Below are positions 29,732 to 39,024 of a stretch of DNA of 64,000 bases, piece by piece (the stretch's first letter is position 1; each line of letters starts with the position of its first letter). The DNA is from Flavobacterium frigoris PS1 (GTDB taxonomy: Bacteria > Bacteroidota > Bacteroidia > Flavobacteriales > Flavobacteriaceae). A program made the translations under genes and the position numbers. The stretch is from NCBI RefSeq assembly GCF_000252125.1, contig NZ_AHKF01000018.1, forward strand, positions 310,001-374,000, written 5' to 3'. The notes under the pieces were generated by a model. The model did not search any database, was not told the DNA's origin, and saw nothing but the letters and a program-made list of their open reading frames with translations.

Positions 29732-30697
29732 CTATTTTTTAAAACAATCTATAATTTGGTAGGCAACTCTTAAGGCTTCTGTTGCTTGTTCCAATGTCAC
29801 AATAGGAGTGGAATTAGTATTTATTGCATCAGCAAAAGTGTCTAATTCTTCAAGGATTGCATTGTTTTGTTCTACATCAGGGTTAGAAAAATAAATTTGT
29901 TTTTTTACACCTTCTGCATTTTGTAAAATCATGTCAAAATCGCCAGGAACTTCTGGCGCATCTTTCATTTTTACCACTTCACATTTTTTTTCCAAGAAAT
30001 CTACAGATATGTAGGCATCTTTTTGAAAGAAACGTGTTTTGCGCATGTTTTTCATCGAAATTCGGCTGGCTGTTAAATTAGCTACACAACCATTTTCAAA
30101 TTCGATTCGGGCATTTGCAATATCCGGAGTATCGCTGATAACAGAAACGCCACTGGCGCTAATATTTTTTACTTTAGATTTCACTACACTTAAAATCACG
30201 TCAATATCATGTATCATTAAATCTAATACTACAGGAACATCCGTACCTCTAGGATTGAATTCTGCCAAACGATGTGTTTCAATAAACATGGGGTTGTCGA
30301 TCATGTTTTTGGTGGCAATAAATGCTGGATTAAAGCGCTCCACATGTCCTACTTGCCCTTTTACATTATATTCATTAGCCAAAGCAATGATTTCCTCGGC
30401 TTCCGCCAAAGTATTTGAAATAGGTTTTTCTATAAAAACATGTTTGCCTGATTTGATGGCAACTTTCGCGCATTTGTAATGGGAAAGTGTAGGGGTTACA
30501 ATATCTATGACGTCTACTGCATGGATAAGGGTAGCTATTGTACTAAAATGTTTATATCCAAATTCCTTAGATACTCTATCGGCGTTCTCTTGATTGGGAT
30601 CGTAAAAGCCAACTAATTCATATTTTTCAGATTGTTGTAATAAACGTAAATGTATTTTCCCTAGATGACCAGCACCTAGTACTCCAATTTTTAGCAT
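29732..30697 (-). CDS. Gfo/Idh/MocA family oxidoreductase
   Basis: NAD(P)-dependent oxidoreductase of 321 residues. The dinucleotide-binding motif is GVLGAGHLGKIHL at the N-terminus, and the family's EKPIS motif is near residue 92. A C-terminal substrate domain follows (HDIDVILSVV, with His and Asp in typical positions). Members act on sugars or inositols; some make UDP-sugar precursors. Nothing nearby fixes the substrate. It is divergent from pcm. Confidence 0.9.
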   Translation of the reverse strand: MLKIGVLGAGHLGKIHLRLLQQSEKYELVGFYDPNQENADRVSKEFGYKHFSTIATLIHAVDVIDIVTPTLSHYKCAKVAIKSGKHVFIEKPISNTLAEAEEIIALANEYNVKGQVGHVERFNPAFIATKNMIDNPMFIETHRLAEFNPRGTDVPVVLDLMIHDIDVILSVVKSKVKNISASGVSVISDTPDIANARIEFENGCVANLTASRISMKNMRKTRFFQKDAYISVDFLEKKCEVVKMKDAPEVPGDFDMILQNAEGVKKQIYFSNPDVEQNNAILEELDTFADAINTNSTPIVTLEQATEALRVAYQIIDCFKK

Positions 30698-30840
30698 AAT
30701 GATGTTCTTTGTACAAAAATAGCAATTAAATGATTAAACCCTTAAGGATAAGGGACAATTATTTGATGATTTAAAAATTAAAATTTGACAATCAAAATTA
30801 GATTTTGTTTTCTATTTTTGTGGAAATAAAACAATAAACT

Positions 30841-31482
30841 TTGAAAGACACAGCTAAACACCAAGGACTTCGTAATCAATTAGTTAATGTTTTACAGCAA
30901 AAAGGAATTACTGATGTAAATGTTTTAGATGCCATAAAAAAGATCCCGAGACATTTGTTTTTGAACTCTAGTTTTGAAGATTATGCTTATCAAGATAAAG
31001 CATTCCCCATTGGTGCAGGTCAGACTATTTCGCAGCCCTACACTGTTGCCTTCCAGTCCCAATTATTGGAAATAAAAAAGGAACACAAAGTTTTAGAAAT
31101 AGGAACGGGTTCAGGTTATCAAACAGCTGTTTTGTGTTTGATGGGGGCCAAAGTTTTTAGTGTAGAGCGTCAAAATGAATTATTTAAGCAGACTTCGTCA
31201 TTATTGCCCAAGTTGGGAATTCGTCCTAAACATCTTTCTTTTGGGGATGGATATAAAGGTTTACCAAGTTACGCTCCCTTTGATAGTATTATTGTAACTG
31301 CTGGAGCCCCTTTTATACCAAAACCTCTGATGGCACAATTAAAAATAGGAGGTAGGCTCGTGATCCCATTGGGAGATGATGTACAAATTATGACTTTGTT
31401 GATTCGGAAGAACGAAACACAATTTGAGAAACACGAATTGGGCGAATTTCGATTCGTTCCTCTATTGGAAGATAAAAATTAA
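30841..31482 (+). CDS. pcm: Protein-L-isoaspartate O-methyltransferase
   Basis: Repairs isoaspartyl residues in damaged proteins using S-adenosylmethionine. The protein has 213 residues, with AFPIGAGQTISQPYTVA and the SAM-binding VLEIGTGSGYQTAVL. The start is a TTG: an in-frame TAA lies only two codons upstream and no in-frame ATG occurs before about residue 100, so TTG is required. A -7-like TATTTTTG is at 30813-30820. A convergent terminator separates it from the Fic gene. Confidence 0.93.
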   Translation: MKDTAKHQGLRNQLVNVLQQKGITDVNVLDAIKKIPRHLFLNSSFEDYAYQDKAFPIGAGQTISQPYTVAFQSQLLEIKKEHKVLEIGTGSGYQTAVLCLMGAKVFSVERQNELFKQTSSLLPKLGIRPKHLSFGDGYKGLPSYAPFDSIIVTAGAPFIPKPLMAQLKIGGRLVIPLGDDVQIMTLLIRKNETQFEKHELGEFRFVPLLEDKN

Positions 31483-31486
31483 ATAC

Positions 31487-31518
31487 AAACCCATTCCTAC
31501 TTAAGAATGGGTTTTTTA
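31487..31518 (+). terminator. Terminator after pcm
   Basis: 10-bp perfect stem AAACCCATTC / GAATGGGTTT with an 8-nt loop and T run. It reaches the end of the convergent Fic gene at 31516. Confidence 0.85.
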
Positions 31519-32565
31519 TTGGGACAGGAGAGTTAAATACCGTGCTATATTGTCTTTCTCAATTTGGGCAATAAATAGTATGATATCTTCTTTATCTTTT
31601 CCTATTAGCGCATTTTCCAGCTTTTGGTAGTATTGCATTCTACTTTCAGAATCCCCTTTTATATTAGCGATTACGTAGCCATTTTGCATCAAAACTAGAT
31701 TCATAATTAATCGGGAAACCTTGCCATTTGCATTTGTGAATGGGTAAATAGCTAATATACGTTGCTGCATCTCTGTAGCTATAACTATAGGGTGTACAGT
31801 GCTTTTATTTATTTCATACCAGTTAAAAAGAGCTTCTATTTCTTTTTGAATTATTGAAGGATCTGAGGGTGTAAAGCTATTTTCTTTTATAGTAAATGGA
31901 ATTTTTCGGTATTGTCCTGCTTCTTTGGGAAGTATTCCTCTTAGAATAAGACTATGAATGGCGATAAATTCTTTTTCGTTAAGAACAATGTTTTTGTGAA
32001 TCATATTTTTGATAAAGGCGATTGCTTCAATATGATTTAGCGCTTCCATGTGTTCGCGCATGTTTTTTCCTGAAATTGTTTGGCCTTCATTGACAACCAA
32101 ATCGGTTTCTGAAAGTGTCAAAGTATTTCCCTCTAAGCGATTACTTTCAAATGTATATTCTAATTCTAAGATTTGAGTAATTTGAGAATAATTGTTTGGG
32201 TTTAAATTTTGCAGTTTTAGCTTTAAGGTTTCGATTTGATCTAACAGTTTTTGGAGTTCAGGCGAAATTTTATTGGCTGAAGAGATTCTTAGCACTATAA
32301 TTTCGGCTTCGGCATCTTTGAGTGCTTGTAAAGCAAATTCCTCTTGACCGATTTCATGAATTATTTTCTCTTTTAACCAAACGGTCATTAATGTTTCAAA
32401 ATTAATCTCAAGGAGAGCTGCTAACTTGGTTATTTGTTCTTTGGTAGGTTTTCTGGTTCCACTTTCAAATTTACTTACTAAAGCCTGATCAATGCTTAAG
32501 AGCTGAGCGACTTCCCTTGTTTTTAGTCCTTTTTCTTCTCTGGCGGTTTTAAGTAAACTTTTCAT
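31516..32565 (-). CDS. HTH-Fic protein with decayed catalytic motif
   Basis: Protein of 349 residues. An XRE-type helix-turn-helix is at the N-terminus (about 8-60: LKTREVAQLLSIDQALVSKF). A Fic domain follows. The helix carrying the inhibitory motif (S/T)xxxE(G/N) is intact (SNRLEG at about 158). The FIC motif, normally HPFx(D/E)GNGRxxR, reads YPFTNANGKVSR. The catalytic His is Tyr, the acidic residue is Asn, and Gly-Asn-Gly-Arg has become Ala-Asn-Gly-Lys. AMP transfer is therefore unlikely by the normal mechanism. The protein may act mainly as a DNA-binding regulator or have another activity. No antitoxin-like small gene is adjacent. Confidence 0.88.
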   Translation of the reverse strand: MKSLLKTAREEKGLKTREVAQLLSIDQALVSKFESGTRKPTKEQITKLAALLEINFETLMTVWLKEKIIHEIGQEEFALQALKDAEAEIIVLRISSANKISPELQKLLDQIETLKLKLQNLNPNNYSQITQILELEYTFESNRLEGNTLTLSETDLVVNEGQTISGKNMREHMEALNHIEAIAFIKNMIHKNIVLNEKEFIAIHSLILRGILPKEAGQYRKIPFTIKENSFTPSDPSIIQKEIEALFNWYEINKSTVHPIVIATEMQQRILAIYPFTNANGKVSRLIMNLVLMQNGYVIANIKGDSESRMQYYQKLENALIGKDKEDIILFIAQIEKDNIARYLTLLSQ

Positions 32566-32654
32566 TTCAAATAAGTGAATTTATATTGTCTTGACAAATT
32601 TAGTCATTAAATTAGGCGTAAAAAAAGGCCAAATATCTTGGCCTTGATTATATT

Positions 32655-33107
32655 TTAAAACTCTTTTTTGATTCTAGCAAGATCTCGCTTAGTGTCTTGT
32701 TCTTTGAGTGATTCTCGTTTGTCGTACGTTTTCTTTCCTCTACAAAGTCCAATTTCGAGCTTAGCCAAGCCTTTTTCATTGGTGAACAACTTTAAAGGAA
32801 CAATTGTTAATCCCTTGGCTTGAACACTTTTTGCCAAACTCTTTAATTCTTTCTTGTTCAGCAAAAGTTTTCGTTCGCTTCTTGCTTTATGATTGAATTG
32901 GTTTCCAAAAGTATATTCTTCAATATAGGTATTGATAGCAAAAAGTTCCGTGCCGCTAAACTCGCAAAAACTTTCGGTAATATTGGCTTTACCTAAACGG
33001 ATTGATTTAATTTCAGTTCCTGCTAAAACAATTCCAGCAGTAAACTTTTCGATTATTTCATAATCGTATCGGGCTCTTTTATTAAGTATGTTGACTGTTT
33101 TTAGCAT
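32655..33107 (-). CDS. smpB: SsrA-binding protein SmpB
   Basis: Binds tmRNA and is essential for trans-translation, the rescue of stalled ribosomes. The protein has 150 residues: NKRARYDYEIIEKFTAGIVLAG, then TEIKSIRLGKANI, then the basic tail with GKKTYDKRESLKEQD. This is a standard length and order. No tmRNA gene is recognisable nearby. Confidence 0.96.
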   Translation of the reverse strand: MLKTVNILNKRARYDYEIIEKFTAGIVLAGTEIKSIRLGKANITESFCEFSGTELFAINTYIEEYTFGNQFNHKARSERKLLLNKKELKSLAKSVQAKGLTIVPLKLFTNEKGLAKLEIGLCRGKKTYDKRESLKEQDTKRDLARIKKEF

Positions 33108-33252
33108 AGGATTACAAATGTAGGAACAAAAATCAAAGTTTTAAAGTAATAGGCTATTTTATACTGAAATAATTTAGGAACATGATTTTTATCACCTTCT
33201 AAAGCGATGTATCAGACTACTTTTGTTTGTATAATTAAAAATCCAAAACATT

Positions 33253-33936
33253 ATGAAAAAAGTACTTTTTGCCTTTTTGGCAGTGTCTTTTATGACATTA
33301 AATGCGCAAAACAAGGAAGGTATTAAAAATCAAGATTTTAAAAAATGGCAAGTTCGTGTTAGAGGAATTGCTGTAATTCCTGATGAAAGTGCAAAAGTCG
33401 GGACAATTGGAGGAGATGTTGCTATTTCAAATAACTTTGTTCCAGAGTTAGACTTCACTTATTTTTTTGCAAAGCATTTTGCAACCGAATTAATTCTTGC
33501 TACAACGAAACACGATGTTAATACGATGGGATCTGATATTTCTGCTGTTGGTGGACCAACAAATGCCAATGTGGATTTAGGAAGTGTATGGCTGTTACCT
33601 CCAACGCTGACAGCACAATATCATTTTTATCCTTTTGCAGAAAAAGTTTTCAAACCTTATGTTGGTGCAGGATTAAACTATACTATTTTCTATAGTGTTG
33701 ACCAAGGTGCGACTGTGAAAAATGTGTCTTATAAAAATAATATTGGATATGCTTTTCAAGTAGGTTTTGATTTGATGCTTAACGATAAATTTTTCATCAA
33801 CCTTGATGCTAAAAAATTATTATTAAAAACAGATGTTACTGTAGACGGATCTAATTTGGCTGCCGGTTTAAGTATTCCAGCGGATGTTACTATCAATCCA
33901 TTAATTTTAGGAATGGGGTTAGGTATGAGATTCTAA
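33253..33936 (+). CDS. OmpW-family outer membrane protein
   Basis: Protein of 227 residues with a Sec signal (FAFLAVSFMTLNAQ) and an 8-stranded-barrel pattern of the OmpW family: KWQVRVRGIAVIPDESA, FVPELDFTYFFAKHFATELI, PPTLTAQYHFYP, a variable loop, then a C-terminal strand ending in phenylalanine (GMGLGMRF). OmpW proteins are small outer-membrane channels for hydrophobic compounds. A -7 element TACTTTTG lies at 33218-33225, and a terminator follows the gene. Confidence 0.9.
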   Translation: MKKVLFAFLAVSFMTLNAQNKEGIKNQDFKKWQVRVRGIAVIPDESAKVGTIGGDVAISNNFVPELDFTYFFAKHFATELILATTKHDVNTMGSDISAVGGPTNANVDLGSVWLLPPTLTAQYHFYPFAEKVFKPYVGAGLNYTIFYSVDQGATVKNVSYKNNIGYAFQVGFDLMLNDKFFINLDAKKLLLKTDVTVDGSNLAAGLSIPADVTINPLILGMGLGMRF

Positions 33937-33959
33937 AATATTACTGAGATTCTAAATAG

Positions 33960-33996
33960 AAAAGTCATTATCTCATAAAGGTAATGGCTTTTTTTA
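33960..33996 (+). terminator. Terminator after the ompW-like gene
   Basis: Stem AAAGTCATTATC / GGTAATGGCTTT with G-U wobbles, 7-nt loop and T run. Confidence 0.75.
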
Positions 33997-34168
33997 TAGA
34001 GTAAATTACGATGAAAAAATAGGTTTCGAATTATTATCTCTAATTTCAACCGTTGATCGCTTAAGGACTATTCATTAATTGTCACGATCTAAAATTTTAT
34101 ATGCTTGGATGTAAATCCGCTTTTTTTTCGATTAATTAATTAAAAAACTAGTTGCTTCTCGATTTTTA

Positions 34169-34176
34169 TATATTTG
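34169..34176 (+). promoter_or_regulatory. -7 element abutting the VF530 start codon
   Basis: TATATTTG ends 4 nt before the ATG at 34181, so the predicted transcript would begin at the start codon (leaderless). No good -33 TTG lies at the ideal spacing; the nearest is at 34152-34154. Confidence 0.45.
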
Positions 34177-34180
34177 CACA

Positions 34181-34411
34181 ATGGAAAACTCAAAATCAAA
34201 AAACCCTCTTCACGGAATTACGCTTAAAGTTATTTTGGAAAGACTAGTGAACCATTATGGATTCGATACCATGGGCGAATTAATAAATATCAAGTGTTTT
34301 AATGAAAATCCAAGTGTTAAATCGAGTCTGACTTTTTTACGCAAAACGGAATGGGCACGTAAAAAAGTCGAAGAATTGTATGTAAATACCGAACCTAAGT
34401 TTGAAAATTAG
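34181..34411 (+). CDS. VF530 family (DUF2132) protein
   Basis: Small protein of 76 residues with the VF530/DUF2132 pattern: NPLHGITLKVILERLVNHYG, then CFNENPSVKSSLTFLRKTEWARKKVEELY. The family forms a compact helical fold that has been described as DNA-binding; its function is not established. Full-length for the family. It converges with the DUF3575 gene, with only 2 nt between the two stop codons. Confidence 0.88.
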   Translation: MENSKSKNPLHGITLKVILERLVNHYGFDTMGELINIKCFNENPSVKSSLTFLRKTEWARKKVEELYVNTEPKFEN

Positions 34412-34413
34412 GA

Positions 34414-34965
34414 TTAGTTCAGTTTATAAGAAACCATAACTCCGCCTCTATAAGGCAACCATTCCCCGCTTTTATTATAATTTTTCGCAGTTTCATAACG
34501 TTCTCCAGTGCTAATATAGTACCCTTTGTAAAATCCCTGTTGATTTCCTCCTCCTAGAAACACATCTAACATGAACTTGTCGTTTATTTTAGTTTGGTAG
34601 CCAATCGTCGCTCCCATTATATAGCCAAAACCTTTTTCATATTTATCGGTATTCAAATAATTCCATTTCTGGAAATTGAATTTGGTGGCTCCAATATGTG
34701 CTCCAACATAAAAGCCATTATTTTTTTCATGAAAATGGTAACGGTATTCTGGTATAAACGTATAAAATTGTTTAGGCTTTCCGTTGATAGTTTTCCATGG
34801 TGATGCCAGTATATCAAGTTGAAATGTTGATTTTTTACCAATACTAGTTTCAATTCCTATATTGGGAACAGTCAATAGAGTGGTTAAAGCATTTACTTTT
34901 ATGTAGGTCTGGCTTTGCGATTGAATTGAAAATAAGATGGCAAGTAAAAAGAAAAGTTTTTTCAT
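34414..34965 (-). CDS. DUF3575-like outer membrane protein
   Basis: Secreted protein of 183 residues from ATG 34965, where a clean signal peptide begins (MKKLFFLLAILFSIQSQSQ). The longer frame from 35016 would add 17 polar residues in front of the signal. The mature part is a series of amphipathic strands (GIETSIGKKSTFQLDILASP; EYRYHFHEKNNGFYVGAHIG; IGYQTKINDKFMLDVFLGGG), consistent with a small outer-membrane barrel of DUF3575. The promoter region carries a triple 11-bp repeat. Confidence 0.82.
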   Translation of the reverse strand: MKKLFFLLAILFSIQSQSQTYIKVNALTTLLTVPNIGIETSIGKKSTFQLDILASPWKTINGKPKQFYTFIPEYRYHFHEKNNGFYVGAHIGATKFNFQKWNYLNTDKYEKGFGYIMGATIGYQTKINDKFMLDVFLGGGNQQGFYKGYYISTGERYETAKNYNKSGEWLPYRGGVMVSYKLN

Positions 34966-35013
34966 GATAAGATTGGGAATCGATATAAAAATTGTTTTTG
35001 TTTTATTTGTGTG

Positions 35014-35021
35014 CAAATATA
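35014..35021 (-). promoter_or_regulatory. -7 element of the DUF3575 gene
   Basis: On the minus strand 35021-35014 reads TATATTTG, which would start transcription near 35009, about 44 nt before the ATG. No TTG occurs at the -33 position, where the 11-bp repeats begin instead. Confidence 0.5.
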
Positions 35022-35040
35022 AAGTATCAGCTATTATAAT

Positions 35041-35073
35041 TGTATCATATTTGTATCATATTTGTATCATATT
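35041..35073. repeat. Three tandem 11-bp repeats in a promoter region
   Basis: TGTATCATATT occurs three times exactly, head to tail. The array is flanked by TATTATAAT on both sides (35032-35040 and 35074-35082). The 11-bp period places each copy on the same face of the helix. Relative to the DUF3575 -7 box it covers about -32 to -64, where an activator would bind. Confidence 0.9.
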
Positions 35074-35088
35074 TATTATAATTAAAAG

Positions 35089-35640
35089 CTATGATCTATT
35101 TAATAATGAATAAATAATAGTGTCTAAAAAGCGGCCTTCAAAAAACTCGTTTTCTTTTAAATGAGCTTCTTTTGTGAAACCAGTTTTTAATAGTACTTTT
35201 TCCGAGGCTAAATTTGCTGGTTCTATAATGGCTTCGATAGAATGTAGGTTCATATGCTCAAAACCAAATTTCACCACCTCCCTTATGGCTTCTGGAATAA
35301 TACCTTTGCCATGAAATTGCGGTAGTAACATATAACCCACTTCGGCTCTGTAATGTTCTGGCCTGATTCTATAATGACCTATTACTCCAATTAGTTTTGG
35401 ACTGTCCATTAAAGTAATGGCCCAATTAATCCCTTCTTGAGTTTCTATTTTGGCATCAATATTTGCAATATGGTCTAAAGCATCTTCCTCCGTTTTTAGG
35501 AGTGGCCTCGGAATATATTTCATGGTTTCAGCATTCGAACGCAATTCGAGTATTTCTTTTACATCAGTAGCAGTTACACGCCTTAAAAGCAAACGTTTCG
35601 TTTCGAGATTAGGAAATGGATTAAAATTAAGCTGTAACAT
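35089..35640 (-). CDS. GNAT family N-acetyltransferase (RimJ/RimL-like)
   Basis: Acetyltransferase of 183 residues from ATG 35640, where the family pattern begins (FPNLETKRLLLRRVTATDVKEIL). The longer frame to 35814 runs backwards into the aldose epimerase gene and is not credible. The acetyl-CoA binding region includes VGYMLLPQFHGKGIIPEAI. Members modify ribosomal proteins, antibiotics or small amines; the substrate is unknown. It lies 10 nt downstream of the epimerase-like gene on the same strand. Confidence 0.9.
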   Translation of the reverse strand: MLQLNFNPFPNLETKRLLLRRVTATDVKEILELRSNAETMKYIPRPLLKTEEDALDHIANIDAKIETQEGINWAITLMDSPKLIGVIGHYRIRPEHYRAEVGYMLLPQFHGKGIIPEAIREVVKFGFEHMNLHSIEAIIEPANLASEKVLLKTGFTKEAHLKENEFFEGRFLDTIIYSLLNRS

Positions 35641-35650
35641 CTTATATAGA

Positions 35651-36505
35651 TTAGATAATTTCGATACTAAATTTTGATTCGAAAATTTTATAGGAGTCCA
35701 ATATTTGAATACCTTCTTTTTCCATAAGGTTTCCGGAACTTTCAACAGAATCAGAATAGCCAAACCAGGGTTCGACACAAAGAAATGGTGCATCTTTTTT
35801 TGTCCAAATACCAAGGTGTGGAAAGTTATTATAACGTACTCTAAGAAGTGGGTTTCCAGTCTCTAGTATGGTTAGATAATTAGATTGTAAGGATTTGAAT
35901 ATTAAAGCATCATTTTCGAATAATTTATAGTCTAATGGAACTGCACTATTCGTCGTTGCTAAAATTTTGGTTTCATTAGAAATTAGATCATTTTCGAGCA
36001 GATTGTAAACAAGAGGTTCCTCTTTTTCAAACTGTATACTATAATTATCGAAATTTCTAGACAAAGAAAAGGCGGGATGAGCTCCAATGGAAAATGGCAT
36101 TTTGGATTCGGCCTTATTGATGACTTTGTAATTAATGTTTAAATTTTTGTTTTCAAGGATATAACTGATTTGAAGTTCAAAATGAAAGGGATATACTTGT
36201 AAAGTCTCTTCATTTGATTGCATCGAAAAAGTAGCACTATTTTGATTTTTATTAATTAATTCAAAAGCTGTATCTCTAGCAAAACCATGTCTGGATAAGT
36301 GGTATTGAATAGAATTAGATGTGTAGCTATTGTCTTTTAAAGTTCCCACAATAGGGAAAAGAATAGGGGAGTGTTTACCCCAAAATTCTGGATTTCCTTG
36401 CCAGATATATTCTTTATTATTGCTATTGCTTTTAAGTGAAAATAGTTCCGCTCCAGAGTGATTAATTTCTGCGGTTAAGTGAGAGTTAGTTATTATTGTT
36501 GTCAA
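35651..36505 (-). CDS. Aldose 1-epimerase family protein
   Basis: Protein of 284 residues, a galactose-mutarotase-like beta-sandwich of the LacX/YeaD-like branch: HSGAELFSLKSNSNNKEYIWQG, then HGFARDTAFEL, GAHPAFSL and FLCVEPWFGYSDS. The catalytic histidine (GAHPAF) and a Glu (CVEPW) are visible. It interconverts anomers of sugars or sugar phosphates. The start is a TTG at 36505; no in-frame ATG precedes the conserved region. Confidence 0.88.
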   Translation of the reverse strand: MTTIITNSHLTAEINHSGAELFSLKSNSNNKEYIWQGNPEFWGKHSPILFPIVGTLKDNSYTSNSIQYHLSRHGFARDTAFELINKNQNSATFSMQSNEETLQVYPFHFELQISYILENKNLNINYKVINKAESKMPFSIGAHPAFSLSRNFDNYSIQFEKEEPLVYNLLENDLISNETKILATTNSAVPLDYKLFENDALIFKSLQSNYLTILETGNPLLRVRYNNFPHLGIWTKKDAPFLCVEPWFGYSDSVESSGNLMEKEGIQILDSYKIFESKFSIEII

Positions 36506-36685
36506 AACGAATGATTTTTGAATATAAAATTAAAACTGTAAATGTATTTTATAATTTGTTTAGGCATGTTAAAAACATATGAAAATATGAGTTAGATTAA
36601 GGTTTGCTGAAATTTGAACGAAAAGCTTCATATTTAATATTAGTATCGATTATTTTTTATTAATTTGGTTGTAAAATAATAACAC

Positions 36686-38953
36686 ATGAAAAATATTAGG
36701 TTCAAAGCCATTCTTCAAATGGCTTTATTATTAGGGGTTTCATCCCTTTGGTCGCAACAAGCGCCAGCAACAACGGGAACTATCCCAATTTCAAAATACA
36801 ATTATCATGATGCTTTTGGACCGTTCTTTTACACTAAAAATGGTACAACTACAAGGTCAGCAAGCGGTCAACCAGGTGCTGAATACTGGCAGAATAGAGC
36901 TGATTATGTACTTACCGCAAAGCTAAATGTGCAAAACAATGAGATTGTTGGTACAGATATAATCACCTACACTAATAATAGCCCAGATAAAATGTCTTTT
37001 GTGTGGATGAATGTAGAACAAAATTTATTCAAAGCTGATTCACGTGGAAATGCGGTCGTTCCTTTGACAGGAAGTCGCAATGGAGCACAAGGACAAAAAT
37101 TTGACGGAGGTAATAAAATAAAGTCCGTTAAGATTATTAGCGCAACTAAAGGTAAGATTACTGAGGTTGATGCTAAATACGTAATTACGGATACAAGAAT
37201 GCAGGTTATGCTTCCGCAAGAATTAAAGGCAAAAGGAGATTCTGTAAAAATTAAAATAGAATTTTCTTATATTTCCCCTTTAGAAGGCTCAGACCGTACA
37301 GGAGTTCTTGACACTAAAAACGGCAAGATTTTCACCATTGCACAATGGTATCCACGTATGTGTGTCTATGACGATGTACAAGGATGGAATGTTAATCCCT
37401 ACTTGGGAGCATCTGAATTTTATCTGGAATACGGAGATTTTGACGTAAATATTACCGCACCATCGAATCATATTGTTGTTTGTTCAGGAGAGTTGGTAAA
37501 TCCAACAGTTGTTTATAGTACTTTGGAGCAAAGTAGATTAGCAGCATCAAAGAAAAGTGATAAAACGGTTTTTATACGTACAGCAGACGAAGTGTCCGCT
37601 TCAGCAAATGCAAGTGTTTCTACTACTAAAACGTGGCATTATAAGCTAAAAAATGCCAGAGATATGTCTTGGGCTTCCTCAGCAGCATTTATTTTAGACG
37701 GTGCCAAAATTAATTTACCAAGTGGTAAAAAATCTTTAGCATTATCAGCGTATCCAGTGGAGAGTGCTGGTGATGGGGCTTGGGGACGTTCTACAGAATT
37801 TACTAAGGCTTCTATTGAGAACTATTCAAAAAGATGGTTTGAGTATTCTTATCCCGTTGCGACAAATGTTGCAGGAAATGAAGGCGGAATGGAATATCCG
37901 GGAATCGTTTTTTGCGGATGGGAATCTAAAGGGGAAGATTTATGGGGAGTTACGGATCATGAGTTTGGTCACAACTGGTTTCCTATGATTGTGGGTTCAA
38001 ACGAACGTTTATTTGGATGGATGGATGAAGGTTTTAATACTTTTATCAATTCATTAAGTTCAGTAGACTTCAACAATGGAGAATACAAATCAGAAGCAGT
38101 TGATTTTCATAAAATGGCGGAAGCATTCACTAGACCGGAATTGGAAACTATGATGAGTTCTCCAGATAATATGAAAGAGGCTAATATTGGTCTTTTGTGT
38201 TATTTTAAACCGAGTTCAGCACTGATTGTTTTGCGTGAGCAAGTATTAGGTGAAGATCGTTTTGATTTAGCTTTTCGCACTTATGTAGAACGATGGGCCT
38301 TTAAACATCCTACTCCGGACGACTTTTTTAGAACAATGGAAAATGTATCTGGTGAGGATTTAAGTTGGTTTTGGAGAAGTTGGTTTGTTAATAACTGGAG
38401 ATTGGACCAAGGGATCAACTCAATCAAATATGTGAAAAATGATCCGAAACAAGGTGTTATTATTACTGTAGAGAATTTCGACAAAATGGCTATGCCAATA
38501 GTTTTAGATGTAAAAACTAAAAGTGGAACAGTAAGCCGCGTAAAATTACCGGTTGAAGTATGGCAAAGAAATAAGGTATGGTCGTTTAAGCATGACTCTA
38601 CTGAAGAAATTGAAAGTATTACCTTAGATCCAGATCACGCTTTTCCAGATAATAATGAAGGAAATAATATTTGGACTCCTGCGAAAGGTGTTATTGAAAA
38701 AGATCTTATTTTAGACGGTTATCTAGGTAACTATTCTAATGATAAAGCGCCGATAAAGATTGTGTTTAGCGAGACTAACAGCGTTCTTAATGTAGAAATA
38801 ACGGGTTACCCTAAATTTAGTGTTGAACCAATAGGTAAGGACTTTTTCGAATCAAAAAGAGCGGGGCTTAAATTTCAATTTAATGAAGTTCAAAATGGAT
38901 TTGAGATGATTGTCAATGATAGTCAAAGAATACCTTTTACGAAGGACAAATAG
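36686..38953 (+). CDS. M1 family metallopeptidase
   Basis: Secreted zinc aminopeptidase-like protein of 755 residues with a Sec signal ([15 protein letters not shown]). The gluzincin motif HEFGHNW (HExxH) is near residue 425, and the third zinc ligand is in WMDEGFNTF, 18-19 residues on. The N-terminal domain of about 250 residues is the M1 beta-saddle, and the C-terminus has a further beta domain. The typical exopeptidase GxMEN motif appears as GGMEY. Probably a periplasmic or surface peptidase. It is monocistronic and ends at a bidirectional terminator. Confidence 0.92.
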   Translation: MKNIRFKAILQMALLLGVSSLWSQQAPATTGTIPISKYNYHDAFGPFFYTKNGTTTRSASGQPGAEYWQNRADYVLTAKLNVQNNEIVGTDIITYTNNSPDKMSFVWMNVEQNLFKADSRGNAVVPLTGSRNGAQGQKFDGGNKIKSVKIISATKGKITEVDAKYVITDTRMQVMLPQELKAKGDSVKIKIEFSYISPLEGSDRTGVLDTKNGKIFTIAQWYPRMCVYDDVQGWNVNPYLGASEFYLEYGDFDVNITAPSNHIVVCSGELVNPTVVYSTLEQSRLAASKKSDKTVFIRTADEVSASANASVSTTKTWHYKLKNARDMSWASSAAFILDGAKINLPSGKKSLALSAYPVESAGDGAWGRSTEFTKASIENYSKRWFEYSYPVATNVAGNEGGMEYPGIVFCGWESKGEDLWGVTDHEFGHNWFPMIVGSNERLFGWMDEGFNTFINSLSSVDFNNGEYKSEAVDFHKMAEAFTRPELETMMSSPDNMKEANIGLLCYFKPSSALIVLREQVLGEDRFDLAFRTYVERWAFKHPTPDDFFRTMENVSGEDLSWFWRSWFVNNWRLDQGINSIKYVKNDPKQGVIITVENFDKMAMPIVLDVKTKSGTVSRVKLPVEVWQRNKVWSFKHDSTEEIESITLDPDHAFPDNNEGNNIWTPAKGVIEKDLILDGYLGNYSNDKAPIKIVFSETNSVLNVEITGYPKFSVEPIGKDFFESKRAGLKFQFNEVQNGFEMIVNDSQRIPFTKDK

Positions 38954-38972
38954 GTCTTTCAGTACCATAAAC

Positions 38973-39003
38973 AAAAAACACCAGTACAACACTGGTGTTT
39001 TTT
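38973..39003. terminator. Bidirectional terminator between the M1 and aguA genes
   Basis: 13-bp perfect stem AAAAAACACCAGT / ACTGGTGTTTTTT with an ACAAC loop. The A and T runs let it work for both convergent genes. Confidence 0.9.
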
Positions 39004-39024
39004 TATATAAAATATTTAGTCTTT

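Noticed and set aside
34966..35016. Longer start for the DUF3575-like gene
   Set aside because: The internal ATG at 34965 begins a clean signal peptide; the extension overlaps the -7 element at 35014-35021.
35041..35073. A CRISPR-like array
   Set aside because: The 11-bp units have no spacers; this is a simple tandem repeat.
35641..35814. N-terminal extension of the GNAT gene
   Set aside because: It overlaps the end of the aldose epimerase gene and lacks family similarity; ATG 35640 begins the GNAT pattern.
36505..36685. A promoter for divergent expression of the epimerase and M1 genes
   Set aside because: Only a near match to TAnnTTTG is visible (TTAATTTG before the M1 gene); not strong enough to list.
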